DNA of 64,000 nucleotides, taken from Clostridium sp. GTDB lineage: Bacteria; Bacillota; Clostridia; Acetivibrionales; Acetivibrionaceae. Made by a program: the position numbers and the translations under genes. Location: contig JAAZML010000124.1 in NCBI GenBank assembly GCA_012798835.1, forward strand, positions 1-64,000, in the 5' to 3' direction. Under the pieces are notes generated by a model. It ran no database searches, was not told the origin of the DNA, and was given only the letters and a program-made list of their open reading frames with translations. Below, one piece after another: positions 41,284-50,454 of this stretch (the stretch's first letter is position 1; every line of letters starts with the position of its first letter).

Positions 41284-41702
41284 TTTTTCATCTCCTAATC
41301 CTTATAATGTACGTAAGCCACTTTCCATTCAAATTACAACTTACATAACCCACATTAACTATTATACTATATGTTTTAAAACTTTTATATTATATCTTAC
41401 AAAATAGTTGTTCTAAAGCGCCGGCTTTATATTTTAAAATAACCCTTATGTATCGGTTTTTTATATTTGGGGATAGATGGGGCAAAAGTTTGTTTTTTTC
41501 TTGGAGCTTTCTTGATTTATGTGTATAATACTATGTATGGCGATATAGGCGCATATTGTAGTACCTTGTAGCTAGTAAAAGTCATAGGATAATGTTATGA
41601 TCAACTATTCTCATATCATAGGGTTTTTTGTGCATACGGGGTAATTTAATTGTGAGGATATGCATTGTAAACGGGTCTGCATTATAAAAAGGGGGGAAGC
41701 CT

Positions 41703-42206
41703 GTGGGAAAAAGCAATATCGTTTTAATTGGTATGCCAAGTTCAGGTAAGACCACGATCGGAAAACCACTTTCCTTGGCACTGGGCATGGACTTTATTGA
41801 TACAGATAATATAATAATAGCAAAGGAAAACAAAGAGTTAAAGGATATAGTAAACCAGGATGGATTAAAGAAGTTTTTAGAGATTCAGGAAAAAAGTTTA
41901 CTAGAACTACACCTTACTAATTATGTTATTTCCACTGGCGGAAGCGTTATATACAATAAAACCGCCATGGAACACCTTAAAAATAATGGTATGGTTTTTT
42001 ATCTTAGGCTAACGCTGGATGAAATAAAAAACAGGCTGGGTAGTAAGAGGAGACTCGCAAGAAATGTCGGGCAAACCTTTGCAGATGTATATAAGGAGAG
42101 AACACCGCTTTATGAGGGGTTTGCCGATATAACAATTGATTGCAACAAAAAGAATGTTCATTCAATAGTACAAGAAATAACAGATGTATATACGAAACAT
42201 ATCTAA
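41703..42206 (+). CDS. aroK: shikimate kinase
   Basis: IVLIGMPSSGKTTIGKPLSLALGMDFIDTDNII; VISTGGSVIYN; GTG start. Confidence 0.92.
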   Translation: MGKSNIVLIGMPSSGKTTIGKPLSLALGMDFIDTDNIIIAKENKELKDIVNQDGLKKFLEIQEKSLLELHLTNYVISTGGSVIYNKTAMEHLKNNGMVFYLRLTLDEIKNRLGSKRRLARNVGQTFADVYKERTPLYEGFADITIDCNKKNVHSIVQEITDVYTKHI

Positions 42207-42221
42207 AGGAGTGAATGCAGG

Positions 42222-43406
42222 ATGGTAGGAAACACATTCGGAAGAATATTTAGGGTAACAACATGCGGTGAATCTTATGCAGGGGGATACCGCAAACACC
42301 TTAACATACCAAAGGAATTGTATGGGGGCTTAATGGCCATCGTCGATGGTGTTCCCCCCGGTATAAAAATTTCCCCTTCTGTTATCCAAGAGGAATTAGA
42401 CAAAAGAAGACCTGGCAGGACTGCTTTTGATACACCACGCAAAGAATCGGACAGGGTATATATTTTTTCCGGCGTAATGGAAGATGATATTTCGACGGGT
42501 GCTCCCATTGGCTTGATTATTCCAAATGAAGTAATCGAAGATGAACACCTTAGCAAACACAAAAGCTATAGTGAAGTAATAAGACCTGGACAAGCAGGAT
42601 ATACCTTCTTTAAAAAATATGGCCAATTTGCGGACAATATAGGTGCAGGTAGGGCCTCGGGGAGGGAAACGGCCGCAAGGGTTGCTGCCGGCGCTATAGC
42701 AAAAATCATACTTGATAATTTGGGTATTGATGTAATTGCATTTATAACTGAAATACATGGTGTTAAAGCTAGAAAGAATATTACTTATGAGAATGCAAAA
42801 ATCAACTATCGAAAAAATGAACTAAACTGTCCGGATCTTGAAAAAGCCAAGGAAATGATGGAAGAGCTTTCAAAGATCAAGAAGGAGGGTGATTCCGCTG
42901 GTGGTGTAGTTGAGATTATTGCCCGCGGTGTACCTGCCGGGATTGGCGAGCCGGTGTTTGATAAACTTCAGGCAACCCTTTCACATGCTATTATGTCCAT
43001 AGGTGCAGTAAAGGGAATAGAATTTGGGGATGGTTTTGGTCACACAAGTTTAAAAGGTTCGCAATCAAATGATATACCCTATTATGATGAGAAAATGCAA
43101 AAGGTAAGATTTAAAACTAATAGAGCAGGGGGGATGCTCGGTGGTATTTCAAATGGTGAGGATATAAGGATTAGGGTTGCTATTAAGCCCACACCCACTA
43201 TTTCAATCCCTCAGGATACGGTTAATATGTATGAGCGTAAAAATATTAACGTTGCATTTAACACAAGAAATGATCCCTCGATCTGCCCACGGGTTTATCC
43301 CGTATGCGAAGCAATGACAAGAATTGCTCTTTTGGATGCCTTATATGTAGCAAAGGGTTACAGAGCAATGTCAAGCAATATTGAGCCGCATTGGGACGAT
43401 ATATAA
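42222..43406 (+). CDS. aroC: chorismate synthase
   Basis: VGNTFGRIFRVTTCGESYAGGY; RRPGRTAFDTPRKESDRV; RPGQAGYTFFKKYG; GRASGRETAARVAAGAIAK. Confidence 0.97.
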   Translation: MVGNTFGRIFRVTTCGESYAGGYRKHLNIPKELYGGLMAIVDGVPPGIKISPSVIQEELDKRRPGRTAFDTPRKESDRVYIFSGVMEDDISTGAPIGLIIPNEVIEDEHLSKHKSYSEVIRPGQAGYTFFKKYGQFADNIGAGRASGRETAARVAAGAIAKIILDNLGIDVIAFITEIHGVKARKNITYENAKINYRKNELNCPDLEKAKEMMEELSKIKKEGDSAGGVVEIIARGVPAGIGEPVFDKLQATLSHAIMSIGAVKGIEFGDGFGHTSLKGSQSNDIPYYDEKMQKVRFKTNRAGGMLGGISNGEDIRIRVAIKPTPTISIPQDTVNMYERKNINVAFNTRNDPSICPRVYPVCEAMTRIALLDALYVAKGYRAMSSNIEPHWDDI

Positions 43407-43436
43407 AAAAACCGGGGAGATCCCCGGGTTTTTTTA
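43405..43436 (+). terminator. intrinsic terminator after aroC
   Basis: AAAAAACCGGGGAGATCCCCGGGTTTTTTT. Confidence 0.95.
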
Positions 43437-43481
43437 TAATGCAAAGCTTTAAAAGATAATCCTTTTAGATGTCAAAGAATT

Positions 43482-44138
43482 CTAATTTAGTGCCTTATTT
43501 TTTTGCATCATTCTTATTATTGGTTCAAAATCATATTTTAACCGGTTTATTGCGGATTTTTGTTCTTGTTTTAAAAGCTTGATGCATTTTTCAATAGTAC
43601 CATCAAACTCTGGGCTAGGGGAATAAAACTCCAACCCATATTCAAATCCAACTTTGCCTAACTTTTTCCACGCAACCCTTGCCATAAAACTTATGTTTTC
43701 ACCGAAAATTGCGGTGTCTACAGAAACCATATCGCCTTTTTTAAATTCATATTTTGAGCAAAGGGATATGCCATTTAGACCAATGTTTCTTATGTAGGAG
43801 AATACACTAGAGTTATCAGCCTTAACATATGCACACATAGATACAGGAAACCTTTGGGAGATTCTTTTGTTTTCAATCGATTGGATGTTATTTATGGTTA
43901 GCTCGAAGGTATTATCTTTGTAATCCACAGAGGATACGGTACTTTCACATAGATTCACGGTGTTTTCAGATTCAAATCCTATAACAACGGGATCGCTGTC
44001 AAAAAAACTGTATATTAGAAACTCCTTTTCGGGTTTAACGATAATACCATCGTTTAATGTTTTGCTTATAATGCCTTTATTATTGTTGTCAATTGAATAA
44101 TGCTTTAGTGAAACGATTTCGCCGGCTTTGAATTTCAT
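43482..44138 (-). CDS. PilZ domain protein (YcgR-like)
   Basis: KRISQRFPVSMCAYVKADNSSVFSYIRNIGLNGISLCSKYEFKKGDMVSV. Confidence 0.85.
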   Translation of the reverse strand: MKFKAGEIVSLKHYSIDNNNKGIISKTLNDGIIVKPEKEFLIYSFFDSDPVVIGFESENTVNLCESTVSSVDYKDNTFELTINNIQSIENKRISQRFPVSMCAYVKADNSSVFSYIRNIGLNGISLCSKYEFKKGDMVSVDTAIFGENISFMARVAWKKLGKVGFEYGLEFYSPSPEFDGTIEKCIKLLKQEQKSAINRLKYDFEPIIRMMQKNKALN

Positions 44139-44549
44139 AAAATCATCCCCATTTCCATTATTTTAAACGATACAAAGAAAGTCTATATAAATAAAGAGTC
44201 AAAATTAAGCGGCAAGCGCAGTATACATAGAAGTTTTTTTGTGTTTTTGGGGAATTGGATGATGCCTGTTTTGGACTTAGATGTACATTAGAGAATGTAG
44301 ATTTATAAACGGCAGGCAAGATGGATTTTAGTAAAATGCAAACAGCTAATACTATTGTAACATATTTTACTAGGGAATATAAGTCCCTTTTTGATAAAGT
44401 TCTATAAATTTATTTATACTTTCAGGATATGCACAAAAAAATGCTTAGTATCGACCTTTTGGTCCATTGATTATGATATTTAAACAATATTTAATTAAAT
44501 ATTATTTTTGCCCCCTCAAAATTATGTTCACATGCGAATTAGTATATAT

Positions 44550-44640
44550 GCTTACAAGCAGAAAAACTGTTTGTAAGTGTACCAACCTTCATACCAAACT
44601 ACCGGCAGCAGAAATCCTACTGACGGTAGTTCTTTTTTTG
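44550..44640 (+). ncRNA. candidate orphan small RNA: A-loop hairpin, C-rich linker, intrinsic terminator
   Basis: Hairpin 44551-44577 (CTTACAAGCAG AAAAA CTGTTTGTAAG), linker ACCAACCTTCATACCA, terminator hairpin 44597-44631 (AACTACCG...CGGTAGTT) then CTTTTTTT; no same-strand ORF upstream since the aroC terminator. Confidence 0.5.
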
Positions 44641-44648
44641 TCCCCCCA

Positions 44649-44676
44649 ATTATACAAAATTATTATTTTGTATAAT
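44649..44676. repeat. perfect 12-bp inverted repeat with TATT loop
   Basis: ATTATACAAAAT-TATT-ATTTTGTATAAT. Confidence 0.85.
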
Positions 44677-44764
44677 CACGTTAAATTTATTTTTTATATT
44701 ATATGTTTTACTTCGGATACCCCTATCATATCTGATTGTGCTAAGTTTGGTTTATAGCTTAATA

Positions 44765-45877
44765 CTAACCGATATAATCCAATGGGTTTACGACATTGCC
44801 GTCTATTCTTACTTCAAAATGAAGATGAGGCCCTGTAGCTATACCTGTTTGGCCAGCCTTTGCAATAGCCTGGCTTTGCTTGATTGTAGCACCCTTTGAT
44901 ACTAAAAGGCTGCTACAATGGGCATACAGCGTTGTTATTCCGCCACCATGATCTATTATAATCATATTGCCATAACCGTCCTGCCAGCCGGAATAAATAA
45001 CGATACCTTTATTAGCAGCAACAATCGAAGCTCCATGGGAAGCATCGATATCAAGACCCGTGTGCATTTTATATTTTTTATATACTGGGTGTAGTCTCAT
45101 GCCAAAATATGAATCTATTTTCCTAGAACTTGGCACGGGCCATACCATAGTGCCGCCAGCATATTTCTTACTGCCACCCATATTTCTTATTTGGTTGGCT
45201 ATTTGAACCGATTGTTCTATTAATCTGTCTTCTTGCTGTTCTAAACTACGTAACTTTTCTTCATTTTCCTTTATGCGTATTTCTATTCCCTGTCTGGTAG
45301 CTGTCAGCATTTCCATATTTCTATTTTTACTATGCAGCGTGTTTTCCTTTGTTGTTTTAAAGTTTTCTACCAATTGTTTTTTATACAGGGTATCTTTCTT
45401 TATAGCATGAAATTCCACAACCAGATCCTTGTCCTTTTTGGCAATCAATGAAAGAAACTCTAATCTTTCAAAAAAATCGCTAAAGTTTTGTGCATTTGCC
45501 AAAATCTCTATATATGATATATAAGAACTTTGATATGTAACCACAAGCCTTTTTTCAAATTCTTTAAGTTTTTTGCCATACTTTTCTTCCGATTGTTTTA
45601 AAGATTCCTCGTATGCTAAAATCTCACTATCAAGCTCATCTAATATTTTTTTTAGTTCATTACACTCTTTACTGTTGTCCTGATGATTATTTATTATTTC
45701 CTGCTTTTCAATCTCAAGCTGGGATTTCTCTTTATTGATTTCACTTTTTTCTTGTTCTATTTCTCCAAGCTTATTATCTATTTCCGTTATTTTGTCCTTA
45801 CTGTCTGCAGGTGACGGAATAATGATACAGATAACGCACAAAAACACAATTAGAAAAAGAATAGGTAATCTCTTCAT
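44765..45877 (-). CDS. murein hydrolase activator: coiled-coil plus M23 peptidase domain
   Basis: Signal peptide; long coiled-coil; SYFGMRLHPVYKKYKMHTGLDIDASHGASIVAANKGIVIYSGW ... ATGPHLHFEVRIDG. Confidence 0.95.
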   Translation of the reverse strand: MKRLPILFLIVFLCVICIIIPSPADSKDKITEIDNKLGEIEQEKSEINKEKSQLEIEKQEIINNHQDNSKECNELKKILDELDSEILAYEESLKQSEEKYGKKLKEFEKRLVVTYQSSYISYIEILANAQNFSDFFERLEFLSLIAKKDKDLVVEFHAIKKDTLYKKQLVENFKTTKENTLHSKNRNMEMLTATRQGIEIRIKENEEKLRSLEQQEDRLIEQSVQIANQIRNMGGSKKYAGGTMVWPVPSSRKIDSYFGMRLHPVYKKYKMHTGLDIDASHGASIVAANKGIVIYSGWQDGYGNMIIIDHGGGITTLYAHCSSLLVSKGATIKQSQAIAKAGQTGIATGPHLHFEVRIDGNVVNPLDYIG

Positions 45878-45980
45878 TGCTACTCCTCCAAAATTAATAA
45901 AAAATAAAAAAATATAGGGTTATATATTTATTACTAATATATTCTTATAATATTATTATGCTTTTGTCAACAGATATATA

Positions 45981-46014
45981 ATTAAAGCCAATCAAAATAT
46001 AATTTAATTGGCCT
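45981..46014 (-). terminator. putative terminator of the cohesin lipoprotein gene
   Basis: GCCAAT ... ATTGGC stem-loop with TTTAAT on the minus-strand 3' side. Confidence 0.45.
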
Positions 46015-46066
46015 TAACCGCCATAGTACATAGCCAAGTTTCAACAACATAATTTAATACTGCAGC

Positions 46067-46849
46067 CTACTCCCCTGCTTTGTTTATTATGGGGGGCTGA
46101 ATAACATCAAACCCTTGAACGGTCTTCCCATCCCAGTCGAATAGCTGAACGCCCGATTTGGCATTGGGCATTACCGATGTATCCTCAAAACTAATAGCCG
46201 TCTCTTTGGTGTTTAGGATTTTAAAACCTATAACGGCTATGGTTCCATCGCTTTTTGCTTGTCCTGCTTTTTTGTATTCATTGGCATTTAAATACACGCT
46301 TCCAAAGTTTAAAACACCGTTTTCCAAATCATTTTTTGCTATAGGAAAAACTCCATACTCGGGATTTTGGATTAGAGTCCCTCCGCTTGGGGGTTCACCT
46401 ATATCTAAGGGCTCTCCCGTATCAGGGTGTACGGCTTCCAATACCTTGGGATCGTATTTCATATTTATCTGATAGCCCAGAAAGTTGGTAATACCTTTTA
46501 TAGATATTTGGGCTTTAATAATTTCCCCTACCTTTGCTGTTCCTTTGTCAAAATCCACCCAGATCCCCTTGTTTGTCGTAATGGGGGTTGCATCCGGATC
46601 TAAAACTGCATTATTGGTTGGCAGGGGTGTATTAAAGGATGAGGTCTCTTTTGGGACTTGGTTGTCCGTTGTATCGGGATCCTCATTGATATCCGCAGGT
46701 GGCGGTGTCGTGGCGGTATTTGATTGCTCTGTGGGCAATGGAGTTTGGGTTGGCTCTATCCTTTCATCGGGTTTCTTTCCAGAGCAACTGCATAGTATCG
46801 CCACCATAAGTACAATAATGGGAACTTTTATAAAATTTAGCTTTAACAC
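46067..46849 (-). CDS. cohesin-domain lipoprotein
   Basis: Lipobox-like signal (VAILCSCSGKK), Pro/Thr-rich linker, then one cohesin-like domain GTAKVGEIIKAQISIKGITNFLGYQINMKYDPKVLEAVHPDTGEPL. Confidence 0.82.
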   Translation of the reverse strand: MLKLNFIKVPIIVLMVAILCSCSGKKPDERIEPTQTPLPTEQSNTATTPPPADINEDPDTTDNQVPKETSSFNTPLPTNNAVLDPDATPITTNKGIWVDFDKGTAKVGEIIKAQISIKGITNFLGYQINMKYDPKVLEAVHPDTGEPLDIGEPPSGGTLIQNPEYGVFPIAKNDLENGVLNFGSVYLNANEYKKAGQAKSDGTIAVIGFKILNTKETAISFEDTSVMPNAKSGVQLFDWDGKTVQGFDVIQPPIINKAGE

Positions 46850-47054
46850 TTTATTTCCTCCTAGAACGTTTATTTTCTATATCATAATATTATAATTCGG
46901 TTTATTTCTCAAGTGCTTTCTATAGATACACAAACCCAAATATTCCCACGCTTGACGAAGTAGATAAATGTCGAATATATAAAAGCAGAACTCTAAATAT
47001 TATTCTGTCCCAAACTTTGACACATATGTTTCTTTGATAAATTAGTCGGGCTCA

Positions 47055-47092
47055 AAATTGGGGAGATGCAAAGTTTACATCCCCCCCAATTT
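47055..47092 (-). terminator. intrinsic terminator of the multi-cohesin gene
   Basis: AAATTGGGG ... CCCCAATTT inverted repeat with TTTT on the minus-strand 3' side. Confidence 0.8.
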
Positions 47093-47131
47093 AATCACCC
47101 GTAGGCCCACACATAAATTCCCGTTTTTTTG

Positions 47132-49924
47132 CTAGTTTATTGCTTCCGGCTGTATCACCGAATATGTAAGCAGTTTTTTTGTATTCCAGTCAAATAGGTA
47201 AGTCCCCACAATCGCCCCTGGCATTGCTAGGTGATCGCAAAATTTTATTTCCGTTTTTTCATTTTTTAAAACCCTAAACTTTATTTCCCCTAAAACCCCA
47301 GTCTCCTCTGGCCGATTGCATTCTATATAGTCATCCATAAATATACAGGTTTTTGAGAAGTTCAGTATGCCTTTGTCAAGATCATTTACCGTAATTTCTG
47401 CGAGCAAATAATCCTCGTTAAGGAGTATATTCCCGTTTTTAAGGGGCGTTCTTTTGGTAAAGACTGTTCCAAGGTTTGGATCTATAGGTTCTAACACTTC
47501 CGGATCATATTTTATGTTTATCTGGTATCTCGCAAAGTTTTTTATATTATTTACTTTTACTTTAGCGCTTATTATATCTCCGACAACGGCGTTGTTTCTA
47601 TCTAGATCCAGCATTATGTAGCTATCATCCTCTGAGGGTGTTGGCCCATGAGGGCTTTTGTTTATTTTTATAATACCGGGGTTTATAACTCTATAGTCCG
47701 TTTTAATTTTCCCGTTCCAATCAAAAAGAAGTGTCCCCATAATACCCTTGAGCATAGTTGGGCAATTGCTAAGTTTAATATAGGTCTCGCCCTCCTTTAT
47801 TACCTTAAAGCCAATTCTCACCAATGTCCCCGTTTCTTCAGGGTTATTGCTTAGCCTGTAATCAGTAAGATATGTATAGGTCTTTCCGAAGTTTAGCACG
47901 CCTGTTTTGATATCATTTGCAACCGCCGATATTACTCCATAATCAGGATTTGTAAGAACTGAGCCTTTGTTGGGCACCTGGTTTTCCTGAAGAGGTTTTC
48001 CTGTTTCAAGGTCAATTGCTTGTAATATTTTAGGATCATATTCGATATTAACCTGATATGCCGCAAATTCTTTTATATTTTCGATATCAAGCGTAGCTTC
48101 GATGATATCCCCTACCCTAGCCTCATTTTTGTCAAGTTTAAGTTCGATTGAAGATGAGTATGCAGGATCCCCTGTTGGATACGGGGTGGATGTAGGTGTG
48201 GGTTTAACCGACGAATCGGATATTTTAATTTTCCCCTGCTGTATAACATCATAATTTAGTATTCTTTTCCCATACCAATCAAAAAGCATCGTTCCCGATA
48301 TCCCGGTAGGCATGGTGGGTGAATCTGAAAATTCAATCTTTGTGTCACCGACACCGATAACTTTAAAATTAATTTCCCCGAGCACTCCAGTTTTTTCGGG
48401 CATTTTACTCGCTCTATAGTCATTGCTGTATATGTATACTCTTGAGAAATTGATTATGCCCCCCGAAATATCGTTCGCACCAATAGAAAGAGGCATAAAC
48501 CTGGGATTTGTAAGTATTGTCTGATTCCCAGGCACAGATTTTTCATTGAATTTCGCTCCCGTATTAGGATCTATTGGTTCAAGAATTTTGGGATCATACT
48601 TAATGTTTATTTGATAAGCCGATAGGTTTTCAATGTTATCTACCCTAACCGTAGCTTTGACAATATCCCCAATTGCGGCAACATTTTTATCAACCTGGAG
48701 CTCTATAGAATTTTTAGAAGCCGGAGTTTGGGTAGGAGTCGGAATCGTGGTGTGAGTAGGCACTGGGGTCGGGGTAGGTACTATTACACCTTCACTTACT
48801 ATAATTATCTTATCGGAATCTGTAACTTCGTACCCTGGTATCTGCTTTCCATCCCAGTTAAATAGCATAGTTCCCCGGATACCTTTGGGCATTGTTATTG
48901 TATTTTCAAAGCTTATACCAGTAGAAGCCGAAGGTCTTAACGCCTTAAATGATATTTTTGCTATTATACCGCTGGTTTCCGGATTTTTAGACGCCTTATA
49001 ATCCTGTACAAAAGTGTATGCTTTCCCGAAATTAAGGATACCCTCATCCAATGTGTTGGATACCGCCGAAATTGCACCAAAATCTGTATTGACAAGCAAA
49101 GTGCCATCTTCTGGCATAGTACTATTTTTATACTCCTCACCCGTAGTAGAAACAACAGGTTTTAGCAATGTGGGATCATATTTTATGTTTAATTGATACC
49201 CCGCTAAGCTGTCAACATTAGTTGCATTAATTGTAGCCGTAACTATATCCCCTACTGCGACTTTGGACTTATCTAAATCGATTGTCACCTTGCCGCCTTG
49301 AGACCATGGGGGATTTTGAGAATCGGGTATGCTTATGACCTGCGGCTGTATAACGGTATAATCGGGTATCTTTTTACTGTTGTAGTCAAATAGCATTGTA
49401 CCGCTTATACTACTAGGCATTAGGGGTGTGTTTTCAAATTTTATCGATGTGTCTCCCTTTTCTCCAATTACCTTAAACCTTAATTTAACCAATACCCCAG
49501 TTTCCTCTGGGGGACTGTTTTTATAATCACTCAGGTAAACATAGGTTTTTCCAAAGTTTAATATGCCTTTATCAACATCGTTCAAAACCCCGTGCACTCC
49601 CCCATACTCCGGCTTATTAAGTACGTCTCCGCCGCCGGGCATAGTATTATTGCCAAGGGGTATGCCAGTATTGGGGTCGATGGCTTGAAGCACTGTGGGA
49701 TCATACTTTATGTTTACTTGATATGCCGCAAAATTAGTGATGTTATTGATCCTGATTGTGGCGTTGATGACATCTCCCATTTTAGCTGAATTCTTATCAA
49801 GCTCTAATGATATGAAACTATCACCTGAAGCAAAAGAAGTGCTAACTGAATATGTAGTTGCAAAAAATGACATCATTGCTACAAGCAATGATAAGATTAA
49901 TACCGAACTTATACCTTTCTTCAT
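47132..49924 (-). CDS. secreted scaffoldin-like protein with five tandem cohesin domains
   Basis: Signal peptide MKKGISSVLILSLLVAMMSFFATTYSVSTSFA; five repeats each carrying GD(I/V)(V/I)xAxxxxxNxxxxxxYQ(V/I/L)NIxYDPxxLxxx and a terminal GTxLFDWxxKxxxxYxV(I/T); Pro/Thr linkers; GGAGG upstream of ATG 49924. Confidence 0.88.
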   Translation of the reverse strand: MKKGISSVLILSLLVAMMSFFATTYSVSTSFASGDSFISLELDKNSAKMGDVINATIRINNITNFAAYQVNIKYDPTVLQAIDPNTGIPLGNNTMPGGGDVLNKPEYGGVHGVLNDVDKGILNFGKTYVYLSDYKNSPPEETGVLVKLRFKVIGEKGDTSIKFENTPLMPSSISGTMLFDYNSKKIPDYTVIQPQVISIPDSQNPPWSQGGKVTIDLDKSKVAVGDIVTATINATNVDSLAGYQLNIKYDPTLLKPVVSTTGEEYKNSTMPEDGTLLVNTDFGAISAVSNTLDEGILNFGKAYTFVQDYKASKNPETSGIIAKISFKALRPSASTGISFENTITMPKGIRGTMLFNWDGKQIPGYEVTDSDKIIIVSEGVIVPTPTPVPTHTTIPTPTQTPASKNSIELQVDKNVAAIGDIVKATVRVDNIENLSAYQINIKYDPKILEPIDPNTGAKFNEKSVPGNQTILTNPRFMPLSIGANDISGGIINFSRVYIYSNDYRASKMPEKTGVLGEINFKVIGVGDTKIEFSDSPTMPTGISGTMLFDWYGKRILNYDVIQQGKIKISDSSVKPTPTSTPYPTGDPAYSSSIELKLDKNEARVGDIIEATLDIENIKEFAAYQVNIEYDPKILQAIDLETGKPLQENQVPNKGSVLTNPDYGVISAVANDIKTGVLNFGKTYTYLTDYRLSNNPEETGTLVRIGFKVIKEGETYIKLSNCPTMLKGIMGTLLFDWNGKIKTDYRVINPGIIKINKSPHGPTPSEDDSYIMLDLDRNNAVVGDIISAKVKVNNIKNFARYQINIKYDPEVLEPIDPNLGTVFTKRTPLKNGNILLNEDYLLAEITVNDLDKGILNFSKTCIFMDDYIECNRPEETGVLGEIKFRVLKNEKTEIKFCDHLAMPGAIVGTYLFDWNTKKLLTYSVIQPEAIN

Positions 49925-50454
49925 ACCAACAATACCTCCAAAATAATAAATATATCTATACAGACACTTAAAATGTCCTATAATCATAACATGCAGATTC
50001 TATATATATTTATAAACTGTGCCAAATATATAGCGTTTCAGTTTCCCAGCAATAGCTATAGAAACAATAAATACAATAAAAATTTTGCCCTCCTTTCTAA
50101 ATTTCCGTTTGCAAGGCACAAAGGTTTAGCATGTTACGATCATTTTTATGGTAGTGCAATTAATTTTAAAAACAAATAGGGGACAATCAATCAGGAGTGT
50201 ACAAAATCGATCCGTTTAGATATGTTGTGTATATTGATACGCACTGCCAGAGGCAATGCACAAAATGGAGTCACGAATGTATGCTATGGCGTAATATTTA
50301 TATGTATGGTGTTTTTAGCTGTATTATGCAATCTGTATAGTGTAAAATATAATCAATTTTATTGTGTACCTGATAAATAATAGGGTAAATATATTTTGCC
50401 CTATTCATATTGATTATATATTAAAATTCTATGTGTTTCAATATTTTTAAAGTT

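Noticed and set aside
46158-46895. Plus-strand ORFs (104 and 136 aa) opposite the cohesin lipoprotein
   Set aside because: Antisense to a gene with signal peptide and conserved domain; no supporting start signals.
47132-49924. Nucleotide-level tandem repeat or CRISPR-like array in the multi-cohesin gene
   Set aside because: The periodicity is at the protein-domain level; the DNA repeats are diverged and in frame.
50014-50128. Possible c-di-GMP-I (GEMM) riboswitch upstream of the scaffoldin
   Set aside because: The minus strand contains GCAAAC and a GCTGGG-like block, but the conserved GACGCAAAGC core and tetraloop/receptor pattern are missing, so I only report it as an unclassified structured leader.
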